DNA of 64,000 nt from Leguminivora glycinivorella (lineage: Eukaryota > Arthropoda > Insecta > Lepidoptera > Tortricidae), in contig NC_062972.1 of the NCBI RefSeq assembly GCF_023078275.1, positions 13,390,191 to 13,454,190 on the forward strand, read 5' to 3'. Positions 54,607 to 64,000 of the stretch are shown piece after piece. Position 1 is the stretch's first letter. Each line of letters opens with the position of its first letter. Position numbers and translations under genes: made by a program. The notes under the pieces are model-generated. The model saw only the letters and a list, made by a program, of their open reading frames with translations, was not told the DNA's origin and did not search any database.

Positions 54607-55160
54607 AAACCGGCCAAGAGCGTGTCGGGCCACGCTCAGTGTAGGGTTCCGTAGTTTTCCGTATTTTTCTCAAAAACTACTGAACCTATCAAGTTCAAAA
54701 CAATTTTCCTAGAAAGTCTTTATAAAGTTCTACTTTTGTGATTTTTTTTCATATTTTTTAAACATATGGTTCAAAAGTTAGAGGGGGGGGACGCACTTTT
54801 TTTTCCTTTAGGAGCGATTATTTCCGAAAATATAAATATTATCAAAAAACTATCTTAGCAAACCCTTATTCATTTTTAAATACCTATCCAACAATATATC
54901 AGACGTTAGGGTTGGAATGAAAAAAATATCAGCCCCCACTTTACATGTAGGGGGGGTACCCTAATAAAACATTTCTTTCCATTTTTTATTTTTGCACTTT
55001 GTTGGCGTGATTGAGATACACATTGGTACCAAATTTCAGCTTTCTAGTGCTAACGGTTACTGAGATTATCCGCGGACGGACGGACGGACGGACGGACGGA
55101 CAGACGGACAGACAGACATGGCGAAACTATAAGGGTTCCTAGTTGAGTACGGAACCCTAA
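54607..55160 (+). repeat. Lep1/MINE-1-like interspersed element
   Basis: It begins AAACCGGCCAAGAGCGTGTC and GTAGGGTTCCGTAGTTTTCC, contains a (GGAC)n tract at about 55076-55106, and ends GTTGAGTACGGAACCCTAAA. The ends GGGTTCCGT and ACGGAACCC face each other. From memory this is the abundant lepidopteran Lep1/MINE-1 microsatellite-associated element, thought to be Helitron-related. Non-coding. Confidence 0.7.
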
Positions 55161-55450
55161 AAACGATCTTAAATATTTTTTTTATTTTTTTTCCCAGAGT
55201 CAGAAAACCATTGTCTATCACATAAGGTAATGGCGCCTATTAACGTGGTACTTAAGGAAGATTTCAAAAGATACCAAAAAATTAAGGGTATCAAAGCTCA
55301 TTAACGACCACAAATATTTTTTTTATGGAAGAGTATTTATTGAACTATTAGTTTTGAAGAGTTTTAGGATCATTTTAGTTTATTATATGTCATAAAATGA
55401 TTATTGAAGTCAACATACCTAAATTTTCTATTACCGTGGTAATGAACAGG
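55161..55450. other. left flank of the DUF7869-type transposon, possibly part of it
   Basis: Contains GCCTATTAACGTGGTACTTA (about 55236) and TTCTATTACCGTGGTAATGA (about 55426). Similar CTATTACCG words are dense on the other side (59490-59875), so the element may extend outward to about 55.2 kb. Confidence 0.4.
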
Positions 55451-58400
55451 CTGCACTGCCCTCTTTAAGCAATTGGCGGTATCTCAAAAAAAATCACTTT
55501 TGAGTTAGTTATACCATTGTGTAGCTTAAAACATACTGCGTAAGGTGTATTAAAAATTTTTGGCTTATATTACCTACAACATGACCAAAAACCCCTAAGA
55601 ATATTTTGCATATCTCAATTTTTACACAATTTCCGAAGCCATTTAACAGTAATTTAATATTGCTAAGGTAAATAGCAGTATACTGATTTACCGCCAAACT
55701 GCTTCAGAAAACGAATATTTTTAAGATGAACAATTTGAAGGCGATTGGCCGTATCTTTTGGATACGGCTAAATCGCTTAGTATTTTGTACGCAAGATATC
55801 TACCGTCCACCGTGTAATTATTACTTAAATATATGAAATTACGAGTTGTTGTTGACAAACTGAGGTGAAATAATTCTTTGAGATCATTATATTATTTATG
55901 AACGCCTAAGTAGACTAAGGAGTGAAGTGTGAAAGTGAAACAGAGTTAAGGTAAGAGTTTTTTTATCATTTTCACATAATATTATGGACCACAAACACCT
56001 TACTTACTTAATACTTCAACTATTAAGTATTAAGTAAGGTGTTCGAATTGTTGTGTATGTAGTTGTGTATATTATAATATATAATATACTCGTATTATTC
56101 ATTATGTCAACGAATACTAATAGGCCTCTGTAAAAGGAGCATTTGAAATGAAGTTATTCAATTTAAAGGATTGCTTTTGTCATTTACCTACTTAAGTACC
56201 TAACTATTTTTCATTGTGCCATTTTAGGTAGGTACATGTAAAATTATAATTTATAAAGAAATTTCTTAGAGAAATTAATTGTAATTGAACTAAAGAACCT
56301 CACCTTAAAGTTAACGGAAATCAATAAAAACACGTTGTAATTTGTCTAGTAACCATCACACACGATAATGTAACTGGAGTGTCTACTGGTTATATATGGC
56401 TATGGTACACGTGGAACTCAAATTAATAGTGTAATTAGATTTATGTACCTACATATTTATTATTTCAGATTTACGATGTCTAGTAGAAAAATAAAAATGT
56501 TAATGGAGCTGGCTAGGAGGAATAAACTGCTGAGAGAAAAATTTAAAACTTCACAAAAACTAAAACAAGATATAGAGAGTGTAGATCCTGACTTTTTTCC
56601 GAGTGTCAGTGACGAATCAAATGAGAGTAACGAAAGTATTAACGACATTTCCGGTTTTCTTATCTCAGATAATCAAAACAATAATCTTCCCGGGCCATCT
56701 GCTATGCCAGTAGAAGAAGGTGAAATAATGGAAAACTGGAATAATGTCGCACCTATTTCGAAATCACTCCATATGTTAACACCGGTGAAGCTAAAGGAAA
56801 CCGGCTACGTGAGGGATGTATCTCTTATTAGTAACATTTCACAAGAAAATGATATTGGTTTTAATTCAATCGACAGCGATATTTTGGTGGCTAATATGGG
56901 AAGTCTTCAAAATATTGGTATGAATATGTCGACATATGAACCTGACGAATTAAATGAAACTTCTATCATCAATGAACAACAGTTGAACAGTTGCAAGGAA
57001 ACTGTTCATATAAATGAAACTAATAACAACGAATTAACCGATGTGCTTGAAATTTACGAAAATAACAGTAACAAAGAAGTGGAAGATAACCCAATAGATA
57101 AAACAGATGAAAATAATAGCATCAATAATATAATAAATGACCTAAATTATAATGAAGAACCTAGGTATACAGAACATGAAGACATAATCGGTACGACTAA
57201 TAATATATAAATAGACTTACAATCAAGGCAAAGTGAATTACGTGATATAAATAATGATACAAATGCAAACAGTGATATTACAAACACTGTCACTTTAGCA
57301 GCATCCGTTCAAGAAGTAACAAAATCGGGCACAATAAGAAAACGAAAAAGATATGATACGTCACTTAAAGATAGAAAAGAAGAAAAGAAAAAAGCAAAAC
57401 AAGAAAAACATGACGTTAAACCAGCATGTAATTGCAAGAAATTATGTAGTCAAAACTTCACTGACATGCATCGCCGACATTTAAATAAAAGTTTTTGGAA
57501 TTTAGACGACAAGGCAAGAAAATGCTATATGTTACATCACATTGCTACGGTACCAGTAAAACAAAGAACCGTAAACGAGCCTTCAACAAGTGACTATCGT
57601 AGACAGCAAACTCACAAGTACTCTTTAACATGTGACGATGGTAGTCTTCAAGAAGTTTGTAAGACGTTTTTCCTAACAACTCTAGGTTTTAATGCAGCGA
57701 ATGATAAGACCTTACAAACTGCCTTAAGCCAATTTACTGCCTTTCGGCCTGAAGACGGAAGAATAGGTAAAGCACCCCATAACAAAATCGACAATACCTC
57801 GATTAAAGAACACATATTGAGTTTAACCCATGCATATCGCATTATAGGAGAAAACATGCTCCTAAACGTTTATATTTACCTAGTGATCTATCTATCACAA
57901 TTTTGCATGCGGACTTTTTAAAGAAGACTCCATCTACCAATATAATACCGACAGGTTATTCATGATATGAATATTGCTTTCGTAAAATTAGGGCATGAAG
58001 AATGTGAAGAATGCGAAGAATTTAATTTGCATAATGAAGAACATAATAAGGATAATATCGTGGAAGGTTGCGACGATTGTATGACATGGGAAAAGCACAT
58101 GGAGCGTGCAAAAAAGTCTCGAGACAATTATAAAGTGGATTCAAAATTAGCGGATCGTGATACTGTAGTATATTCAGCAGACTTACAGAAAGTAATTATG
58201 TTGCCTCGTATAGACATGTTTAAAACGGCTATTTTTACACAAAGGATTGTTGTATATAACGAAACTTTTGCGCCGACAGGTAAAAATCAACGCGGCTGTA
58301 GTGTGTTTCCTGTACTTTGGCACGAGGCAATATCTGGTAGAACCAAAGATGAAATTATTAGTGCGTATTTTGAATTTTTCAAATTGCACAGACATTAAAA

Positions 58401-59452
58401 ACATCATTCTATGGGTCGACAATTGCTCGGCACAGAACAAAAACTGGACATTTTTTTCAGCTTTAATTTATATTGTGAACTGTGATGACATTAGTGTAGA
58501 AAAAATAACTATCAAATATTTTGAAACTGGTCATACATTTATGTCTGCTGACTCTTTTCACCACGGGGTAGAACTATCAATAAAACGCATGAAAAACAAA
58601 ATTTACGACTTCGAAGATTTTTGTACAGCTGTGGGAAATGCGGGCAAAAATGTAAACTTAAAAAGATTAGTCTTGGATGATTTTTACGAATGGGAAGACT
58701 ATACAACCCAATACAAACTATCAAAGCTAGCTATGTCCTCGTCCTTACATCAGTGACATGACACAAGTTGAAGTTAATAGGGGAAGCTATTACTTCACTT
58801 ATTACACTAATTTCGACAATGAACCATTAACTGTATGTATCTTGCGTGCAAATATACTAAAATCAAAAGTGCTTCCACCTCCAAAGAAAAAAAAGCAGCC
58901 TGCAGGTATATCTGAAGTTAAAAAGCGCAATATAATAAAATCATTGCAAAGTATAATACCTCCTAATAGAATGAAGTTTTGGTACGAATTACCTGTATCC
59001 AGCACATAGTTTCAAGTGAAGAAAAGCGTAGAAAATGATTATTTGTGTTTAAATTTAAGTAACAATTAGTTTCTTTGATTAATAAAGATATCAAAACAAT
59101 ATATGCGCTTGTTTTTTATATCCAATTAATCTTCATTTGCAATCAAAATATTAACACTTACTTTTGTATGGGAGTTTATATGGTGACACTAAGGCAAACA
59201 GCGACAACTAAAAAATATAACCTTAATAATATGTAGCGTTATAGCAGTATCTCAAATAAAAGACCAAGTAATAATATTTTTATGTCAAAATCCCCATAAA
59301 TAATAAATAAAGAAACATTATTATACTATTGAAAAGTCGCTTTTAATATTAAGTCACTCTAAGACGACGCGAAATCACTTTTCATGTTTTCTCAAATATC
59401 TCGAAACGTCTAAAAATGAGTTACCGCCAATTGCTTTAAGGGGGCAGTGCAG
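55451..59452 (+). mobile_element. 4-kb DNA transposon encoding a DUF7869-like protein
   Basis: Inverted termini are CTGCACTGCCCTCTTTAAGC at 55451 and its near-inverse at 59419-59452. About 36 bp match with roughly three mismatches, including the shared AAGCAATTGGCGGTA. Between them lies one spliced but decayed gene (56476-59009) with a probable 5' UTR exon ending at 55950 (GTAAGA donor), an intron to 56468 (TTTCAG) and AATAAA at about 59081. Termini plus a single large gene with a nucleic-acid-enzyme-like protein suggest an autonomous transposon that has begun to decay. Target duplication and superfamily are unknown to me. Confidence 0.65.
56476..59009 (+). pseudogene. DUF7869-like protein gene, decayed
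   Basis: Start ATG at 56476, seven bases after an acceptor. Residues 1-245 open with a basic helical part (SSRKIKMLMELARRNKLLRE), then an Asn/Ser/Asp/Glu-rich stretch. A single TAA at 57208 interrupts the frame, which otherwise continues through a Lys-rich segment to 'PACNCKKLCSQNF' and 'KYSLTCDDGSLQEVCKTFFL'. Frameshifts follow near 57830, 57945, 58385 and 58735. Readable pieces are 'HYRRKHAPKRLYLPSDLSIT', 'LGHEECEECEEFNLHN', 'IILWVDNCSAQNKNWTFFSA' and 'KYFETGHTFMSADSFHHGVE', ending 'RMKFWYELPVSST'. The Cys-rich module, the 'VDN..AQNKN' Asp and the 'GHTFM..D..H' block resemble the insect DUF7869 family (memory), whose core looks like an RNase H-fold nuclease (inference). At least five lesions. 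Confidence 0.7.
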
Positions 59453-59880
59453 TTCTATTAACGCGAATTGAGATTTCATTACCGAGGGTATGAATGACAG
59501 TGTTTTTCTACCATCGGTAAATAGAAACCCATCTCAAAATTCGGAGCTTAATACCGACGGTTGAATATACAAATTATGACAAATACATATACATATACAT
59601 AGTATATATCCTCCTTTATGAATACCCACAGAAGACTCAGTTTCACCTAAGAAATCTGTACTTACGGTACACTAAATGTCATATTTTGATACAAGACTAA
59701 TATGTCGCTCGGTAATAGATACTTCTATAGGAACCCATTACCGACCCAAACAAATATTGCACGGATCGGTAATAGATTCTTATATATTCTATTACCGAGG
59801 GTTATCTGATCGTACCATCGGTAATAGGCATAAATTGGAGTATTATAAAATCTAATTCCGACCCATAAAAACAAAGTCAT
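59453..59880. repeat. cluster of ATTACCG/CGGTAAT words
   Basis: At least seven imperfect (A/T)CCGAGGGT, ATCGGTAATAG and TATTACCGA words occur in both orientations beyond the right terminus of the transposon; two or three lie to the left of the left terminus. They could be subterminal sites of a larger element. Confidence 0.5.
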
Positions 59881-61261
59881 ACAGATTTATTTTCATTACA
59901 AATCAAAATAAAATATTGCTATATTAATATCTCGTTAAAAGAAAAATTCATGCATTTAAGGGTTAATTTCTTTTGAAACAAATGTACAAAAAATGTTTTA
60001 AATAAACTTAAGTATGTTTTCTTTCTTCACGTTATTCAAGAAACATTGAAAAGTGTTTGATCTGTGAGTTACTACCATTTACTGAGTTCATAGGTTGTAT
60101 GCGATTTGAGTTACATTGCGAACTGTTAACTTTGAACGTATAATAGTTAGTTGAGCCCGTTCGTCTAATAATCGATAGATCAGGTTCCAATCTACATAAG
60201 ACAAGGATTAAAGGTAAGACATGTTCCAGCTTATATGCATTGTAGCATTGGATTCATTTGCGGGATCTCTAATAGTTACTAAACTCGAACTATCTAACAT
60301 TTGATTATTATCTACTAAATTTGATATAATATCATATTTTTTAAATTGTAGATAATGTAACTTAACATCATCATAGTGTTGGGGACATTACCGGGTTGAT
60401 GATGAAAACTATTACTTGTACCATCACTTTACTTTATTCGCTTATAACAAACATATTAACAACCAATTTACAATAAATAATTCAAGACTTCTTTACTACA
60501 ACTCGTCTGTACTCGAACTGGGCACCGTCACTGTATGTCCGCCATTTTTATAACAATGCAACATGGCGGAAACCAGTGACTAGTATGAGTCAATTGATAT
60601 TCTTTAATACTTTCATCATAAATAACAGTAAGATAAATCAAAATATAAGGCATTAATAAATAATTACTCTTACAGCTCGGCCATCCTGTTCGAGGCGAGA
60701 CCCATTTGCCAAAGCTTAATGTGAAATAATTCAAAAGAAAGACAATACCAGCCAATACAAGACATTTGAAATAATTCTTAAACAATAGAAATACAAAACA
60801 TATAACACTTCATACCGATACCTTTACCACATAATTACGATATGCTGTAAGACTGATATTAGCAAAATATTATTTATTTATGGAAGAGTAATTCTCAATT
60901 ATAATAAAACTATAACTTATGTATACTAAAAATGGATTTTTAAATATTTCTATAAACCTTATCAAGTGTAAAGAAAGAGCATTAATCAGACATAGGCCTG
61001 TGAAAAATAAATATATGAATAAGATTTACTTCGATACAATTAAATTATTGAGATCCAATTAAATTCATTACATTTAATTAAATTCATTACATCCAATTGA
61101 ATTCATTACATCCAATTAAATTATGATGATTAAATTAATTAGAAGGCATTCACAAGTTATAAACATATTTCAGTAAACAATGCAACACTTCACTGCACAC
61201 TTCACTCGCGAAACATAAGCAAAAAGAACATATTTACACGATTTTATGATATCACCACCTC
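59881..61261. other. unrecognised AT-rich intergenic sequence
   Basis: Contains a small tandem at 61045-61125 (AATTAAATTCATTACATCC units). No gene; the 85-codon minus frame at 60528-60785 has no support. Confidence 0.4.
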
Positions 61262-61681
61262 ATCACATGATTGAACGGAATTCCCGTGCCGCTACGGGGC
61301 AATAGCATCATGGGCCACCCAAGCTCTGTCAGCCTGCTGCCGCAGCTGCTCATCACGGACGCCGGATATTGCGCCGCCAGACGCAAGCTCGCATACCATG
61401 CCAGCATTTAAGGACTCAGTCGACGATCGAAACAGAGGTATCTTTATATACCTACTATGCAATCAATATCATAAATTATCATAATATAATACGAATAAAA
61501 TAGAATTATATGTCACTTTTTGTAAATAATAATTATAATCTTTAATTCCAATGAGAAAATGTACAATAAATTAAATTATACTTAAACTAGATAAATATTT
61601 TTGTAAATTGTATATAAATATGTGAATGTAAAACCTGACAATGTATAATCAATACTGAATAAAGAATATGAATATGAATAT
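61262..61681. repeat. GC-rich island followed by AT-rich tail, possible retroelement end
   Basis: 61262-61430 is GC-rich in an AT-rich setting. On the minus strand it is open and reads 'LNAGMVCELASGGAISGVRD' and 'QADRAWVAHDAIAP' before a stop. On the plus strand it is followed by about 230 bp of AT-rich sequence ending in AATAAAG and (AATATG)n, like a retroelement 3' UTR. I cannot decide which strand, if either, is coding. Confidence 0.35.
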
Positions 61682-61815
61682 ACCCTGACCCTCTCTCCTG
61701 GGCACTCCTGGGTCGGAAGTGAATCTACACCCCGACCCTCTCACCTGGGCACTCCTGGGTGGTAAATGAATACCAGACCCTGGCCCTTTCACCTGGACGC
61801 TCCTGGGTCCTTGAT
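61682..61815. repeat. 47-bp minisatellite, three units
   Basis: CCTCTCTCCTGGGCACTCCT at about 61690 recurs with changes at about 61737 and 61785. The 65-codon minus frame across it is repeat-derived. Confidence 0.85.
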
Positions 61816-64000
61816 CTGAAACTTGCAACACTTTCTTTAGAAACATAAAATTTCGACTGTCTTCGAAATTATGGTAAAATTATTATGGTTCGGTAATCAA
61901 TTTAATAAGTCACAATGTATTGATAGTCGTTATGATTAAATAAATTATTGTCGTCACTTATTAATATATCGCTATACTGAGTAATTATATTTAAGATTTT
62001 TCTGATTTATGCAGTATGCACATCTGCAGAATCTTTAAATACTCAAATAACCCGTCATTAATGAAATATCGTGCCTAATTATTTATTTACCATTTGTAAC
62101 GTATTATACATATTATATTAAGCACCATCGCAAATACACGACTATGGTGCACGGTGTAAGTCTTTATTTTTTTTTATTCTGTTATCATTATTACTTTTTT
62201 TAGGTTCTAGTTAAGATTGATGCAATAGTATGTCGAAATAGAAAACTTCTTTATATATTGGGGATATAATTAATGTAAGTTAATTCCAAGTTATTTTATT
62301 TAGGTTATAGGCCCATATAAGTGGAATTAAATTGATCTGTATTTCTGATTATAGTAAAAATAAGGTTTTGTCAAAGAACTTTTGAGATTCATTTTTGTCA
62401 ACAAGTTAATATGATTGTCACATGTTTCTATTGCTATTCGAATTGCTATTTATTATAGCGACAGCCGTTAGATATTATATACACAAGCAATGTGGCTGCA
62501 ATGACATAGATAAGGTATATGAATAATCATTATTCGTACTGCTTACAAGCTGTGGGGTTTTCATATAATTATCAAGAGGTCTATCCACATATACATCAAG
62601 TATATTAAAAAAATGGCTTATTGATAATGCCTTCTATGACATCAATGAATTCCTTGAAATGTAATATTTAGCGCGATAATGTATTTAAATTATATAGAAC
62701 ACATTTATAAATTTTATAATTTAATTCTTAGAGTAATAAGAATTACTTAGTTATAATGAATGTTTATGTTTCTGACGTGTAATGTATATGTGCAATATAA
62801 ATAAATATGAATATGAATATAACTTTATTTTCCATGAAAGGCTATTGCGAATTTAGACAATGAATATTATGTTGGGTTTCTACATTTTAGTTTTATTCCT
62901 GATATCTATGAAATGGGTTTATACATTGAACCTTTTATATTATTCTTAACGAATGTAAGTATATCGCAGAATATTTGTCTTGCAAAGAGTCATAACAGAT
63001 ACTTGGATAGGTCTCTTCATAACCGATACGAGGTATATGTACTTGACTTTTAGTATGTACCAAATATATCACCAACAAATTATGCTAAGTAATAAGTATA
63101 AGTTGCGTGTGTTATTCAAATTTATTGTTACTTCTGATTCGAGCATAATAATTTAAAACATAATGTTCTTTGTTACTTTATTTTTGAGAATGAGCACCCA
63201 AGGTTATATTACACATAAAGAACTAGATACGGGTAGCCAAAAGAGAAAAATGTAATTACTGTACTACTTAACCAATCAAAAAGTCGCCATAATTGTAATG
63301 TTTGACATTGTCGATCATAATATAAATTATTAAAGATTGAAGTGTACTTTTATATTAATGAAATAAATAAATCAAAACTTATCTAATGCAGCGATATTCG
63401 CGGTATAATGTGAATAAAACTAATTAATAACCGCTTTATGAAACATCATCGCAATGTAGTTTGAGCGATTTAAGCTTTCTGAAGAAAAACCAAGAACTGC
63501 ATATATATTATAAGCCATGAGACCAGAATTTATGCATGCATTATAGCGATGTACTTGTGTTCAATTAATATTATATATAGTTACCCTTTATTTTTTTAAT
63601 TAAATATTACATGATATCGCCTTGAATAATATCGAATTTACGAAGATCTTTTTTCATTGGAAGTCGACAAAATGATCTATCATATCATTAAGGTAATCAT
63701 TTTTATATAATACGGGCAAGCGAGATTACGTGTCCGTCTAACAATAGGTTGGTTTTCCGTGTTACTAAAATCACATAACGCATATACTCTCATAATGTCA
63801 TTGATAAAACAATTTTTTTTAAGATGCTTTTGTAGGTATTTATGAACATAGTAAATTTTTTAACTCAAATAATAAAAGCACTCATGAACATGGCATTGCG
63901 CCTCAAATTATCTGTAATTGACTAACATTTTATTTAAGCTTTCCCAACTACATATCCCGATTGTTAACGTAAGGCGTGTAATGAAATATTAGAATATTAT
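61816..64000. other. unrecognised AT-rich intergenic sequence
   Basis: No open reading frame, RNA gene or bounded repeat supported. A second AATATGAATATG tail occurs at about 62805-62820, similar to that at 61665, possibly another retroelement end. Confidence 0.4.

Noticed and set aside
60528..60785. 85-codon minus-strand membrane protein
   Set aside because: Hydrophobic only because the sequence is AT-rich; no start context, no splice or domain support.

Overview
The window looks like a lepidopteran (moth or butterfly) nuclear chromosome segment. It is AT-rich, with spliced exons that have consensus GT/AG junctions. It carries short runs of the insect telomere unit TTAGG and is crowded with repeat types I associate with Lepidoptera: CR1-like, RTE-like and R1-like LINEs, hAT, Harbinger-like, piggyBac-like and Tc1-like elements, and a Lep1/MINE-1-like element. 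Nothing prokaryotic is present. Family names are from memory; no search was run.

Layout. (1) 1-13.3 kb has no supported gene. It holds a 1-kb tandem duplication, two oppositely oriented arrays of one TTAGG-containing minisatellite, an R1-type LINE 3' end, and several inverted-repeat elements, including a hAT element with a perfect 8-bp target duplication. (2) 13.3-20.7 kb is one dead minus-strand CR1-like LINE. Its endonuclease is split by a 3.4-kb insertion that contains two head-to-head satellite arrays. (3) 21.96-24.5 kb is a very large hairpin with arms of about 1 kb. (4) 25.4-26.7 kb is interspersed repeats.

(5) 26.96-51.9 kb holds the one clear host gene, on the plus strand. It encodes a long non-classical cadherin with about 13 extracellular cadherin repeats, a membrane-adjacent domain, one membrane helix and a Ser/Asn-rich cytoplasmic tail. 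I model 20 exons whose reading phases all agree, about 1,950 codons. The first exon or exons, with the signal peptide, were not found. It resembles fly Cad89D, within the PCDH15/Cad99C style of cadherins. Oddities are a one-base deletion in exon 3, decayed tandem copies of exon 1, a partial duplication of exon 6, a 12-nt microexon and a perfect 64-bp intronic hairpin. Its introns contain LINE fragments and a piggyBac-like element that has itself been hit by a palindromic element.

(6) Downstream, at 51.9-64 kb, are a Tc1-like element with 38 residues between its last two catalytic positions, a second copy of a CACGGTGTTTC-ended element, a Lep1-like repeat, and a 4-kb DNA transposon. The transposon has terminal inverted repeats and encodes a decayed protein resembling the insect DUF7869 family. 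The rest is unrecognised AT-rich sequence. The best leads for something little described are the DUF7869-type transposon (55.4-59.5 kb), the giant hairpin (22-24.5 kb), the head-to-head satellite foldback (16.1-18.5 kb) and the piggyBac-like element with repeated subterminal palindromes (39.9-41.3 kb).
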